Notes: generated by a model not told the origin, from the letters alone. DNA of 64,000 nt from Novosphingobium sp. 28-62-57 (GCA_002256985.1 NCGO01000001.1:310001-374000); one strand, 5' to 3'; numbered from the stretch's first letter, positions 8,847 through 20,719 are shown. Made by a program: numbers and translations.

Positions 8847-9754
8847 GCTGGTTCTTCCTGAAGCGCGGGGATGGGTTTGAGCGTGGCCTTGACCGCAGCT
8901 GCGCGGCGGGTTTCATCGGCCCAATCGACAATGCTGATCTGGCCCTGCTGATCTTCGACCAGCGCGGTGCAGCTTTCGACCCAATCGCCATCGTTGTAAT
9001 AGGTGATATCGCCGATCTGGCGGATTTCGGCGCAGTGGATGTGGCCGCAAACCACGCCATCGACGCCCATATCGCGCGCGGCATGCGCCACGGCCTCTTC
9101 AAAATCGCAGACGAACTGAACCGCGTTCTTGACCCGCTTTTTCAGGTACGACGACAGTGACCAGTACGGCATTTTGAACTGGCGGCGGATCATGTTGACC
9201 CACACATTGGCGCGCAGCAGCACCGAATAGGCCTTGTCCCCAAGGAACGCGAGCCAGCGGGCATAGAGCACCACGCCATCGAAACCATCGCCATGGGTCA
9301 CCAGCAAGCGCCGGCCATCGGCGGTTTCGTGGATCGTATCGAGTGCCAGCTCCACGCCGCCAAAGCTCATCCCTGCGTAGGGACGCAGCATTTCGTCATG
9401 ATTGCCCGCAATCAGGATCACGCGGGTGCCGCGATGTGCCATTTTCAGCACGCGGCGGATCACTTCGTTGTGAGCATCGGGCCAGTACCAGCCCTTGCTG
9501 AGCCGCCAGCCATCAACGATATCGCCAACCAGATAAAGCGTCTCACACTCTATCGAGGCCAGAAAATCCAGCAGCATAGCGGCGTTGCAACCGCGCGTGC
9601 CCAGATGAATGTCCGAAATCCAAACGGTGCGGTACTTCCGCTTTGGCCGGAAACCGCGCGGTTCGGGCATATCGAGCCAGGCGGGGATGGAGGAGCTGAG
9701 TTCTGCTGCGGTCTTGAACAGGGTCTTGCCGTCATGCTTGGCACGGGTAGCCAT
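8843..9754 (-). CDS. LpxH-like metallophosphoesterase
   Basis: Calcineurin-type metallophosphoesterase of the UDP-2,3-diacylglucosamine hydrolase (LpxH-like, COG2908) family. Metal-binding motifs are ISDIHLG, VGDIVDGW, GNHDE, THGDGFD and GHIHCAEI, in the expected order. The ATG at 9754 is chosen because AGAGGT lies eight bases upstream. The frame extends to 9880 without a better start. The product is 303 residues, longer than classical LpxH (about 240), as in the alphaproteobacterial relatives. Overlap with a GT4 gene suggests envelope glycolipid metabolism rather than standard lipid A synthesis. Confidence 0.88.
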   Translation of the reverse strand: MATRAKHDGKTLFKTAAELSSSIPAWLDMPEPRGFRPKRKYRTVWISDIHLGTRGCNAAMLLDFLASIECETLYLVGDIVDGWRLSKGWYWPDAHNEVIRRVLKMAHRGTRVILIAGNHDEMLRPYAGMSFGGVELALDTIHETADGRRLLVTHGDGFDGVVLYARWLAFLGDKAYSVLLRANVWVNMIRRQFKMPYWSLSSYLKKRVKNAVQFVCDFEEAVAHAARDMGVDGVVCGHIHCAEIRQIGDITYYNDGDWVESCTALVEDQQGQISIVDWADETRRAAAVKATLKPIPALQEEPA

Positions 9755-9928
9755 GAGCTGCACCTCTTTCAAAGTCAGCCCGCTTTGGAGGATTCGCGTT
9801 GCGGCTGTGTGGCACTGTGTCACGCCCATGAAATAACTGGCCCGAAGCCACTGAGATGAAACACATAGAGAACGAAACATGACATGGGTGCGTGACGCGG
9901 GCGATTTGACGCGCTAGAGAATCACGCG

Positions 9929-11593
9929 ATGCTCACCAGCCTGTCGATCCGAAACGTCGTGCTTATCGAAGCGCTCGACCTGTCGTTCTCCGGCGGGCTT
10001 GGCGTGCTGACGGGTGAGACCGGGGCGGGGAAATCGATCCTGCTGGATGCGCTGGGGCTGGTGCTGGGGGATCGCGCCGATAGCGGCTTGGTGCGCGGCG
10101 GCGAAGATCAGGCCAGCGTTACCGCCACGTTTGAATTTGATCGCCTGCCCGATCCGATCCGATCCTCCTTGGCCGAGGCAGAAGTGGATGTGGAGCGGGG
10201 TGAGCCGCTGATCGTCAAACGCCGGTTGAAGGCCGATGGCGGATCGAAGGCGTTTATCAACGATCAGCCAGTGGGCGTTGCGCTGTTGCGCGAACTCGCG
10301 CGCAATCTGGTGGAACTGCATGGCCAGCATGATGATCGCGGGCTGGTGAATGCACGCGGGCACCGGGCTTTGCTGGATCGCTATGCCGGGGCAGATACGG
10401 CAGGGGTCGAAGCCGCGTGGATCAAATGGCGCAAGGCCGAAGAGGCGCTTGGCGCGGCGCAGGCCCGCGTTACCAAAGCGGCGGAAGAGCAGGACCTGTT
10501 GCTCGCACATCTGGCCGAACTGACGGCGCTGGCTCCGGTAACTGGTGAGGAAGAGGATCTGGCAGGCCAACGTGCCGATATGCAAAAAGGGGAGCGGCTA
10601 TCGGGCGATCTGGTCGAGCTGCAGCGCCTGTGGGAAGGGTCGGACTCCGCGCTGGCCACTTTGCGCAGTGCGGCGCGGCGGCTGGACCGGATTGCATCTG
10701 AACACCCGATGCTTGCCGAAGCGCTGGAAGCGCTGGACCGCGCGGTGATTGAGGCCGGGGAGGCTGAGGATAAGCTGGCCCGCGCAGCCGAACTGCTCTC
10801 GCACGATCCGGCGATGCTCGACCGGATCGAGACGCGGCTGTTCGATCTGCGGGCTGCTGCGCGCAAGCACAATTGCACGGTCGATCAATTGCCGCACAAG
10901 ATGCACGAGATGCGCGCCGCGCTCGATGCCATCGAAGGCGGCGAGGCGCAGATTGCCGGGCTGGAGCGAACCGCGCGCGAAGCGGCGCTCGATTATCAGG
11001 CCAAGGCCGAGACGCTATCCGTGCTGCGCGCCGAAGCTGCGCGGCGGCTGGACAAGGCGGTGGCGGCAGAGCTGGCCCCGCTCAAACTGGATGCGGCCAA
11101 GTTTCACACCGCCGTGCTGCGCCTGCCCGAAGACCGTTGGGGCGCAGGCGGGATGGATGCGGTGGAATTCCTGATTTCCACCAATCCCGGCGCCGATTTT
11201 GCGCCGCTGGGCAAGATCGCCTCGGGCGGCGAACTTTCGCGCTTCATCCTCGCGTTGAAAGTTGCCTTGGCCGAAGAGGGCGGGGCTGCGACGATCATCT
11301 TTGACGAGATCGACCGCGGCGTGGGCGGTGCAGTGGCCAGCGCCATCGGTGACCGGCTGGCGCGGCTGGCCAGCGGCGGGCAATTGCTGGCTGTGACTCA
11401 CAGTCCGCAAGTGGCCGCGCGCGGGGATCGGCATTACATGATCGCCAAGTCGTCCGAAGGCACGGTGACGCGCACGTCAGTGGGTCTACTCGATGCAGCA
11501 GCGCGCAAGGAAGAGATTGCGCGGATGCTATCTGGCGCGGAAGTGACCGACGAGGCGCGGGCGCAGGCTGATCGGCTGCTGGAAAAGGCGTGA
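9929..11593 (+). CDS. recN: DNA repair protein RecN
   Basis: SMC-like ATPase needed for double-strand-break repair (554 residues). The N-terminal half carries Walker A GETGAGKS at residues 29-36. A long helical coiled-coil region fills the centre. The C-terminal half carries the ABC signature IASGGELSRF and Walker B TIIFDEIDRGVGG. Its position two genes upstream of ligA is, from general knowledge, common in alphaproteobacteria. The stop overlaps the next start (TGATG). Confidence 0.97.
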   Translation: MLTSLSIRNVVLIEALDLSFSGGLGVLTGETGAGKSILLDALGLVLGDRADSGLVRGGEDQASVTATFEFDRLPDPIRSSLAEAEVDVERGEPLIVKRRLKADGGSKAFINDQPVGVALLRELARNLVELHGQHDDRGLVNARGHRALLDRYAGADTAGVEAAWIKWRKAEEALGAAQARVTKAAEEQDLLLAHLAELTALAPVTGEEEDLAGQRADMQKGERLSGDLVELQRLWEGSDSALATLRSAARRLDRIASEHPMLAEALEALDRAVIEAGEAEDKLARAAELLSHDPAMLDRIETRLFDLRAAARKHNCTVDQLPHKMHEMRAALDAIEGGEAQIAGLERTAREAALDYQAKAETLSVLRAEAARRLDKAVAAELAPLKLDAAKFHTAVLRLPEDRWGAGGMDAVEFLISTNPGADFAPLGKIASGGELSRFILALKVALAEEGGAATIIFDEIDRGVGGAVASAIGDRLARLASGGQLLAVTHSPQVAARGDRHYMIAKSSEGTVTRTSVGLLDAAARKEEIARMLSGAEVTDEARAQADRLLEKA

Positions 11594-11964
11594 TGTTTGC
11601 GCGGCGCACTGTGCTGGCGGGGGCGGGCGCTGCGCTGCTGGTGGCTAGGAAAGGTCTGGCGATGGAAGAGATCGAGCCTGGAAACGTCTATGCGATCATC
11701 GGCCAGATGATGGCGGCGCCGGGCAAGCGTGAGGAGCTGATCGGCTACCTTGGCGAAGGGTCGAAGGCCATGCCCGGCAATCTTGCCTACCAGATCTGGC
11801 GCGACAAAGGCGACGTGAACAGCGTGTGGATCACCGAGGTTTGGCGCGATGAAGCTTCGCACAAGGCGAGTTTGGCATTGCCGCAAGTGCAGGAGGCCAT
11901 TCGCAAGGCTCGACCGATTATTGCGGGTTTCGGCGCGCGGGCTGAGGTGGAGAGGGTTGCTTGA
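11593..11964 (+). CDS. Exported quinol-monooxygenase-like (ABM domain) protein
   Basis: Small protein of 123 residues with an Arg-Arg-containing N-terminal signal (MFARRTVLAGAGAALLVA), possibly Tat- or Sec-exported. It is followed by one antibiotic-biosynthesis-monooxygenase type domain: AIIGQMMAAPGKREELIGYL, MPGNLAYQIW, ITEVWRDEASHKASL. Such domains form dimeric ferredoxin-like barrels and often act on quinols, but the activity here is unproven. The ATG at 11593 shares a base with the recN stop. The end lies four bases before a palindromic repeat. Confidence 0.75.
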   Translation: MFARRTVLAGAGAALLVARKGLAMEEIEPGNVYAIIGQMMAAPGKREELIGYLGEGSKAMPGNLAYQIWRDKGDVNSVWITEVWRDEASHKASLALPQVQEAIRKARPIIAGFGARAEVERVA

Positions 11965-11968
11965 GTTT

Positions 11969-12096
11969 CCACCACCCCCCGACCCCCTCCCTCGAAGAGG
12001 AGGGGGAGAAGAAGGCAAAAGCCCTCTCCGTGCAAGAGGAGGGGGAGCAGAAAGCAAAAGCCCCCTCCTCTTTAGAGGAGGGGGTTGGGGGTGGTG
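11969..12096. repeat. Palindromic repeat family A, copy A1 (compound)
   Basis: Begins CCACCACCCCCCGACCCCCTCC and ends GGAGGGGGTTGGGGGTGGTG, complementary ends. Inside lie three AAGAGGAGGGGGAG-type hairpin units. It immediately precedes the DUF559 gene. The same family recurs at 12462-12541 and inside ligA at 13064-13157. Confidence 0.9.
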
Positions 12097-12113
12097 TTTC
12101 CCGCCGCCAGACC

Positions 12114-14803
<2,690 letters not shown>

Positions 14804-14807
14804 GGGC

Positions 14808-15434
14808 GTGGCGTTTCACACCTGGTGGCTGTTCGTGGTCACCGTGTTCTTCATTTCGGGCTCTCCAGGACCGAACATGCTCCACGTGATGACACGCAGC
14901 GTGCAACTGGGGCTGGGCCGCACGCTCTATGCGATGGCGGGCTGTTTTCTGGCGGTGGTCAGCCTGCTGAGTGCGTCTGCGCTGGGGCTTACCGCGCTGC
15001 TGTCGGCCTTGCCGGGGGCGTTTACGGTCTTGCGAGTGCTGGGTGCGGGCTATCTGCTGTGGCTGGGATACAAGGCATGGACGGCGCGCGTGGAAGCGGT
15101 CGAGGCCGAGGCGGCGCGTGCCGCTCCCGCCATTTCCAACGGGCAGATTTTCCGCACGGCCTTTGGCGTGGGCATTTCCAATCCCAAGGCCCTGTTGTTT
15201 GCCGCAGCGTTCCTGCCGCAGTTTATTGATGCAAGCAGGCCGGAGCTTCCGCAGTTCGGGATCATGGTGCTGACCTTTGGCATTACCGAAATCTCGTGGT
15301 TCTTCATCTATGCGCTGGGTGGCCGCTCGATTGCGCGTGCGCTTACTCGCCCGTCCTTGCAGACGCTGTTCAATCGTGTGACGGGTGGAATCTTTGTGGC
15401 GTTTGGCATTGGCATGCTGGCATCGCGCTCTTGA
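14808..15434 (+). CDS. LysE family amino-acid exporter
   Basis: Inner-membrane translocator of 208 residues with about six hydrophobic segments. The N-terminal family motif FFISGSPGPNMLHVM is clear, and a second conserved segment, GVGISNPKALLFAAAFLPQF, follows the central loop. RhtB/LysE proteins export amino acids or related metabolites; the substrate is unknown here. It starts with GTG four bases after the ligA stop, so it probably shares the ligA transcript. Confidence 0.9.
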   Translation: MAFHTWWLFVVTVFFISGSPGPNMLHVMTRSVQLGLGRTLYAMAGCFLAVVSLLSASALGLTALLSALPGAFTVLRVLGAGYLLWLGYKAWTARVEAVEAEAARAAPAISNGQIFRTAFGVGISNPKALLFAAAFLPQFIDASRPELPQFGIMVLTFGITEISWFFIYALGGRSIARALTRPSLQTLFNRVTGGIFVAFGIGMLASRS

Positions 15435-15452
15435 ACCTGAACAGGAACCCTC

Positions 15453-15944
15453 ATGCTTAAAGACCTTGCCGCAATCGGCGCCGAAGCGGGCGCGCTGTTG
15501 AAGGCGCGCAAGCAGACCATCGCGGTGGTCGATGGATCGACCGGGGGGCTGATTTCGGCCGGCCTGCTGGCAATGCCGGGGGCTTCCGCGTTTTTCCTTG
15601 GCGGATCGGTGATCTACTCGATGAAAGGGCGGCGGATTGCTTTGGGGCACGAGCCGGGGTCGCTGCGGGGCTTTACTTCGGCAACCGAGCCTTACGCGCT
15701 GGAGCAGGCGCGGCTGATCCGGGCGCGACATGGGGCGGATTGGGGGATTGCCGAAACCGGCGCATCGGGTGGCAGTGCGCATCCGCTCGGTGTGGCATCG
15801 GGCACCAGCGCGATTGGCCTTGTCGGGCCGGACGGGATCGAAGCGTCGGTGCTGGTCAGCAACGAGAGCAACGACCGCCTTGCCAACATGCAGCTGTTCA
15901 CTCAAGCGGCGCTGGTACTGCTGCGCGATACGTTGGCGCGTTAG
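15453..15944 (+). CDS. CinA-like (PncC-type) protein with altered active-site motif
   Basis: Stand-alone 163-residue CinA C-terminal domain. The family hydrolyses nicotinamide mononucleotide (PncC). The segment that usually reads AESCTGG is VDGSTGGLISAGLL here, so the Glu, Ser and Cys positions are changed. The later GASGGSAHPLGVASGTSAIG segment corresponds to the usual GIAGPGG region and also differs. The fold is credible but amidohydrolase activity is doubtful. Its 3' end overlaps by four bases with the convergent prmA. Confidence 0.75.
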   Translation: MLKDLAAIGAEAGALLKARKQTIAVVDGSTGGLISAGLLAMPGASAFFLGGSVIYSMKGRRIALGHEPGSLRGFTSATEPYALEQARLIRARHGADWGIAETGASGGSAHPLGVASGTSAIGLVGPDGIEASVLVSNESNDRLANMQLFTQAALVLLRDTLAR

Positions 15945-16846
15945 AGCAGCGGTCGCCGCCGCAGCCACAGGATCGACCAATCACCGCGCACCATGCGCGC
16001 GGCCAGCCTGAGGCCCGCCTTGCGATAGGCCGCGCGCACCGTGGCTTCCTGCGTTTCCAGCAAGCCTGCCAGCAGCACTGACCCGCCCGGCACCACCGCG
16101 CGGGAAAAGTCTGCGGCGAGTTCCACCAGTGGCCCGGCGAGGATATTGGCGATCAGCAGGTCATAAGGACCAGCCGCTTCGAGCAGTGCGTGGTCCATGC
16201 CCGCCGCGATCACCACGGCCATGCGGCCCGGACCATCGCCAAGCGCTACTGCATTGTTGGCAGCATTTTCGGCAATCACAGGCGCGCAGACAGCGTCGAT
16301 ATCGCTGCCGATGGCGCGGGCGCGGGGCCACAGGTGCATCGCGGCGAAGGCGAGCAGGCCGGTGCCAGTGCCGACATCGGCCAGATTGCGCACGACCACG
16401 CCCTGCCGCTTCATGTGCGTGAGCATGGCAAGGCAACCGGCGGTGGTGGCGTGTTGGCCGGTGCCGAAGGCTTGGCTGGCGGGGATCACGAAATCGCGCA
16501 CGCTCGCTTGGCCAAGCGGCGGATATTCCGGCGTGTGGACGTGGAACACGCCTTCGCGGATCGGTTCGACGCCTTGCTGGCTGAGTGTGACCCAGTCTTC
16601 CTCGGGCAGTTCTTCGACCAGAAGCTTGGGTTGCGGGCCTTCGAACAGGTCGGCGATGGCTTGGCGATCCGCCTTGGTGGGCTTGCGGTCCAGCCATGCT
16701 TCGAGCTGCCAGTCGTCGGGCTTGTCCTCGGCGATTTCGCTGCCGGCGATGACGATCTCGGCGTCCCAGTCCGGCGCATCTTCGTGCGCGACAAGGGCGG
16801 CCTGAACCACTTCGCGCGGGGCGTAGGCGGTGATTTTCCAGCTCAT
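15941..16846 (-). CDS. prmA: Ribosomal protein L11 methyltransferase
   Basis: SAM-dependent methyltransferase that modifies ribosomal protein L11. After a recognition domain of about 110 residues the catalytic domain shows AFGTGQHATT, the SAM motif DVGTGTGLLAFAA, and NILAGPL in place of the family's N-I-L-A-x-P-L motif. The ATG at 16846 gives MSWKITAY and 301 residues. It overlaps the stop of the metallo-beta-lactamase gene (ATGA), so the two form one transcription unit, although no functional link is evident. Confidence 0.95.
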   Translation of the reverse strand: MSWKITAYAPREVVQAALVAHEDAPDWDAEIVIAGSEIAEDKPDDWQLEAWLDRKPTKADRQAIADLFEGPQPKLLVEELPEEDWVTLSQQGVEPIREGVFHVHTPEYPPLGQASVRDFVIPASQAFGTGQHATTAGCLAMLTHMKRQGVVVRNLADVGTGTGLLAFAAMHLWPRARAIGSDIDAVCAPVIAENAANNAVALGDGPGRMAVVIAAGMDHALLEAAGPYDLLIANILAGPLVELAADFSRAVVPGGSVLLAGLLETQEATVRAAYRKAGLRLAARMVRGDWSILWLRRRPLL

Positions 16847-17721
16847 GGCTTGAGCGCCTTGTCGAGCCGCGCCCGCGCTCCGGCAGCGAGCGTCTTGCAC
16901 GCATCGCGGTCTTGCAGCGGCTTGGCCCCGCTCATTCGCTCAAACATCGCACTTGCAGAGGGATGCGGGGTGAGCAGGATGCCGCATTCCAGCGCTTCGA
17001 CGGCCTCGAAAGTCTTGCGGAACATCGCCACGCGATCCGGGTGATCGGCAAAGCGATAGGTGCCCAGCGGCAGGGCGGTGATGCTATCGACATACGTGAT
17101 CGTGCGGCAGTCGCGATTCTTGGCGGGGCCTTCGCACGATTTCCAGTGCCAGCTGGTGGAACCTTCGGTGTGGCCGGGTGTGGTGAAGGCGGTGATCTGC
17201 AACGGGCCGACGCTGAACACATCGCCGGAGCGGAGGATGAAGTTCACGCGCGCCGGGGGCGAGCCGTGAATGCCCTGCACTTGCGGATCAGCGGGGCTGA
17301 CCTTGCCGCTGCGAATGACCTTTGCCGCCTCTGCCGTGGCCACAAAGCGTGCGCCAGTGGCCTTTTGCAGCGCTGCAAGGCCGCCGACATGATCGAAATG
17401 TTCGTGGCTTGAGACGATCAGGCCGATGTCCTTGGGCTTGAAACCCAGTTTGCGGATATTGGCGAGCACTTGCGGCACTGCATCGGCCATGCCTGCATCG
17501 ACCAGAATGTGCCCTTGCGGCCCGGTAATCAGCAGGACCGTGACCGTGCAAGTGCCGACATACCAGACATTGCCAAAGATGCGCGCAGGCGGTGCCGGAT
17601 CAGAGAAGCTTTCCTTGCCCTCGCACTGGCGGATGATCTCTTTGGCGGCAGCCGGATCGGCCGGGGTGGGGGAGGCGGCAGCGCTGGTGGCGGCAGCGAG
17701 AAGGGCAAAGGTGAGGCTCAT
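16843..17721 (-). CDS. Subclass B3 metallo-beta-lactamase
   Basis: Exported zinc hydrolase of 292 residues, with a short Sec signal ending near ATSAAASP. Zinc ligands of the B3 type are all present: SSHEHFDHVGG (positions 116, 118, 120 and 121 in standard numbering), TPGHTEGSTSW (196) and LTPHPSASAMF (263). The N-terminal segment ARIFGNVWYVGT and the helix around the His-x-His motif also fit B3 enzymes rather than glyoxalase II or RNase Z. Members hydrolyse penicillins, cephalosporins and often carbapenems. There is no adjacent regulator or mobile element, so it looks like an intrinsic chromosomal gene. It is cotranscribed with prmA. Confidence 0.9.
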   Translation of the reverse strand: MSLTFALLAAATSAAASPTPADPAAAKEIIRQCEGKESFSDPAPPARIFGNVWYVGTCTVTVLLITGPQGHILVDAGMADAVPQVLANIRKLGFKPKDIGLIVSSHEHFDHVGGLAALQKATGARFVATAEAAKVIRSGKVSPADPQVQGIHGSPPARVNFILRSGDVFSVGPLQITAFTTPGHTEGSTSWHWKSCEGPAKNRDCRTITYVDSITALPLGTYRFADHPDRVAMFRKTFEAVEALECGILLTPHPSASAMFERMSGAKPLQDRDACKTLAAGARARLDKALKP

Positions 17722-17875
17722 TCATCGCGGTCTAAGCACCGGTTCGCCGCAGCGCAACCGGCTGTCCTTTTTTACATCCCGCATACGCTTGCGCAGGCGG
17801 TCTTTTCGACTAATAGGGCTTGCAATCCTGTCGCGGGTTTCCGCGATACCTGTACCTAGTCGAGGGGGTATATTC

Positions 17876-18301
17876 ATGGCGCAGACGCGCAAGGCACGGC
17901 CGATTTCTCCGCATCTCCAGATTTGGCGCTGGAGTCCGGCCATGCTGATTTCGATCATGCACCGCATCACCGGCAATGGGCTGGCCTTTGCTGGCCTTGG
18001 CATTCTGCTGTGGTGGATCGGCGCTTTGGCGAGCGGGGCTGAGGCCTATCAGTCGTTTCTTGACTGGGTGTGGCTCGGCACCGGCGGCGGGCTTCAGGCG
18101 GTGACGGCAGTGCTGGGCAAGGTCGTGCTGATCGGGCTGACCTGGGCCTTTTTCCAGCATGCAGGTTCGGGCATCCGCCACCTGATTCTGGATATCGGCG
18201 CGGGGTACGAGCTGACCACCAACGCCCTCTGGTCGAAGCTGACGATCGTCATCTCGATCCTTCTGACCGTCGCATTCTGGGCTTTCGTGCTGCTGCGTTG
18301 A
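17876..18301 (+). CDS. sdhC: Succinate dehydrogenase cytochrome b556 subunit
   Basis: Membrane anchor of complex II (141 residues) with three transmembrane segments. The quinone-site motif SIMHRITG is at about residues 26-33 and the conserved HAGSGIRHLILDIG segment carries a heme-ligand histidine. The ATG at 17876 has GAGGGGG upstream and gives the usual N-terminus MAQTRKARPISPHLQIW. The open frame extends upstream without a better start. It is the first gene of sdhC-sdhD-sdhA. Confidence 0.95.
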   Translation: MAQTRKARPISPHLQIWRWSPAMLISIMHRITGNGLAFAGLGILLWWIGALASGAEAYQSFLDWVWLGTGGGLQAVTAVLGKVVLIGLTWAFFQHAGSGIRHLILDIGAGYELTTNALWSKLTIVISILLTVAFWAFVLLR

Positions 18302-18340
18302 TCGCCGGCACGGATCGCATTTCAAAAGAGGCATACCACC

Positions 18341-18724
18341 ATGGGTAACGGCACCTCCATCGGCCGCGTTCGCGGGCTGGGCTCCAGCCATCAGGGCACG
18401 CACCACTGGCTGACGTCGCGGATCACCGCTGTCGGCAATCTTGTTTTGATCACGTTCCTGATCGTCAGCCTTGCGCTGCTGCCGGAATACAGCTTTGCCA
18501 CCGTGCGCGGCTGGGTGGCGCGGCCGCTGCCTTCGATTGCGCTGATCCTGATCATGATCAACACCTTCACTCATGCCCGTATGGGCGTGCAGGTGATGCT
18601 GGAGGATTATGTCCACGAAGAAGGCACCAAGATCGCAGCCTGGCTGCTGGTCAACATCGTGCCCTTCGCCGCTGCCGCTTTTGGTATTCTTTCGGTTCTG
18701 CGCATTGCTCTCGGGGGCGCATAA
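18341..18724 (+). CDS. sdhD: Succinate dehydrogenase hydrophobic membrane anchor subunit
   Basis: Second membrane anchor of complex II, 127 residues with three membrane segments. The motif NTFTHARMGVQVMLEDYVH contains the heme-ligand histidine and the Asp-Tyr pair near the quinone site. It begins 39 bases after sdhC with AAAGAGG upstream, and sdhA follows three bases after its stop. Confidence 0.95.
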   Translation: MGNGTSIGRVRGLGSSHQGTHHWLTSRITAVGNLVLITFLIVSLALLPEYSFATVRGWVARPLPSIALILIMINTFTHARMGVQVMLEDYVHEEGTKIAAWLLVNIVPFAAAAFGILSVLRIALGGA

Positions 18725-18727
18725 GAC

Positions 18728-20542
18728 ATGACTTCTACTCAGCCAGCCTACAAGATCATCGACCACACCTACGACACGGTTGTCGTGGGTGCAGGCGGTT
18801 CGGGCCTGCGCGCCACCATGGGTTCAGCCCAGGCTGGCCTGCGCACCGCCTGCATCACCAAGGTCTTCCCGACGCGTTCACACACCGTGGCGGCACAGGG
18901 CGGCATTGCAGCCAGCCTTGGCAACAACTCGCCCGACCACTGGACCTGGCACATGTACGACACCGTCAAGGGGTCTGACTGGCTGGGCGATCAGGACGCC
19001 ATCGAATACATGGTGCGCGAAGCCCCGGCAGCAGTTTACGAGCTTGAGCACGCAGGCGTGCCGTTCAGCCGCAACCCCGAAGGCACGATCTATCAGCGCC
19101 CGTTCGGCGGCCACATGCAGAACATGGGCGAAGGTCCGCCGGTCCAGCGCACGTGCGCCGCGGCTGACCGTACCGGCCACGCGATGCTTCACGCGCTCTA
19201 TCAGCAGAGCCTGAAGTACGATGCGGACTTCTTCATCGAATACTTTGCCATCGACCTGATCATGGAAAACGGGGAATGCCGTGGCGTGATCGCACTGTGC
19301 ATGGACGATGGTTCGATCCACCGCTTCCGCAGCCATGCTGTGGTGCTGGCGACGGGCGGTTATGGCCGTTCGTATTTCACGGCCACTTCGGCTCACACCT
19401 GCACGGGTGACGGCGGCGGCATGGTGCTGCGCGCTGGCCTGCCGTTGCAGGACATGGAATTCGTGCAGTTCCACCCGACCGGCATTTATGGCGCGGGCGT
19501 GCTGATCACCGAAGGCGCGCGTGGCGAGGGTGGTTACCTGACCAACTCCGAAGGCGAGCGCTTCATGGAGCGCTATGCCCCGTCGGCCAAGGATCTGGCA
19601 TCGCGCGACGTGGTTTCGCGCTCGATGGCGCTGGAAATCCGCGAAGGTCGGGGCGTGGGCCCGCACAAGGACCACATCTTCCTGCACCTCGATCACATCG
19701 ATCAGAAGGTGCTGGCCGAGCGTCTGCCGGGGATTACTGAGAGCGGCAAGATCTTTGCAGGCGTGGACCTGACCCGTCAGCCGCTGCCGGTGGTGCCGAC
19801 CGTGCATTACAACATGGGCGGAATTCCGTGCAATTATCACGGCGAAGTCGTGACCATTGGCGCAGACGGCAATCCTGAAACGATCATTCCGGGCCTGTTT
19901 GCCGTGGGCGAAGCGGCGTGCGTTTCGGTCCATGGCGCCAACCGCCTTGGTTCGAACTCGCTGATCGACCTTGTGGTGTTCGGTCGTGCAACCGGCCTGC
20001 GTCTGAAGGAGCTGATCAAGCCGGGTACGTCGCATAATGCGCTGCCCAAGGACAGCGCCGAAATGTCGCTGACCCGCCTCGATCATTTCCGCCATGCCAA
20101 GGGCGGTTCGCCCACGGCCGAAGTGCGCATCGAAATGCAGCGCACGATGAGCCAGCATGCCGCCGTGTTCCGCACCGACGAGCTGATGGCAGAGGGCAAG
20201 GTCAAGCTGGCCGATACCTACAAGCGGATGGAAGACATTCACGTGTCCGACACGTCGCTGATCTGGAACACCGATCTTGTCGAAACGCTGGAACTCGACA
20301 ACCTGATCAGCCAGGCGGCTGTCACCATGCATTCGGCCCATAACCGCAAGGAAAGCCGCGGCGCCCATGCGCATGAGGACTTCCCTGATCGCAACGATGC
20401 CGAGTGGATGAAGCACACCGCAGCCTGGTTCAACGGCTGGGGCGGCAAGGGTGGCGAGGTCAAGATCGACTACCGCCCGGTCCACGAATACACGCTGACC
20501 GACGATGTCGAGTACATCAAGCCAAAGAAGCGCGTTTACTGA
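18728..20542 (+). CDS. sdhA: Succinate dehydrogenase flavoprotein subunit
   Basis: Catalytic subunit of complex II, oxidising succinate to fumarate with covalent FAD (604 residues). The FAD dinucleotide fold [12 protein letters not shown] is near the start. [10 protein letters not shown] carries the flavin-linking histidine, and [22 protein letters not shown] is the substrate-binding and capping segment. [11 protein letters not shown] and the C-terminal [16 protein letters not shown] complete the family signature. It closes the sdhCDA operon. sdhB is not downstream but at 5356-6138. Confidence 0.98.
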   Translation: MTSTQPAYKIIDHTYDTVVVGAGGSGLRATMGSAQAGLRTACITKVFPTRSHTVAAQGGIAASLGNNSPDHWTWHMYDTVKGSDWLGDQDAIEYMVREAPAAVYELEHAGVPFSRNPEGTIYQRPFGGHMQNMGEGPPVQRTCAAADRTGHAMLHALYQQSLKYDADFFIEYFAIDLIMENGECRGVIALCMDDGSIHRFRSHAVVLATGGYGRSYFTATSAHTCTGDGGGMVLRAGLPLQDMEFVQFHPTGIYGAGVLITEGARGEGGYLTNSEGERFMERYAPSAKDLASRDVVSRSMALEIREGRGVGPHKDHIFLHLDHIDQKVLAERLPGITESGKIFAGVDLTRQPLPVVPTVHYNMGGIPCNYHGEVVTIGADGNPETIIPGLFAVGEAACVSVHGANRLGSNSLIDLVVFGRATGLRLKELIKPGTSHNALPKDSAEMSLTRLDHFRHAKGGSPTAEVRIEMQRTMSQHAAVFRTDELMAEGKVKLADTYKRMEDIHVSDTSLIWNTDLVETLELDNLISQAAVTMHSAHNRKESRGAHAHEDFPDRNDAEWMKHTAAWFNGWGGKGGEVKIDYRPVHEYTLTDDVEYIKPKKRVY

Positions 20543-20719
20543 TTGGCGGTTATCCTGCTTGTTGGTGGTTATCTAAACTTCGTCACCCCGGACTTGATCC
20601 GGGGTCCATTTCTCCCCACACAGGGCATCTTGTGACCAGAAATGGATGCTGAAACAAGTTCAGCATGACGGTGATTGAGGGTTTCGCGGCTAGAAGCGAT
20701 AGCTGCGTTTACTGATTGG
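20532..20719. repeat. 15-bp direct repeats flanking a palindromic element (family F)
   Basis: GCGTTTACTGATTGG, which spans the sdhA stop, occurs at 20532-20546 and again at 20705-20719. Between them, at about 20579-20677, lies an element with CGTCACCCCGGACTTGATCC at one end and GTTCAGCATGACG at the other, plus an inner CCATTTCT/AGAAATGG pair. The layout resembles an insertion with a target duplication or a local duplication at the insertion point. Confidence 0.8.

Noticed and set aside
16843-17721. Metallo-hydrolase at 16843 as glyoxalase II or RNase Z
   Set aside because: The histidine spacing, signal peptide, GSTSW after the third ligand and TPHP near the end fit subclass B3 beta-lactamases better.
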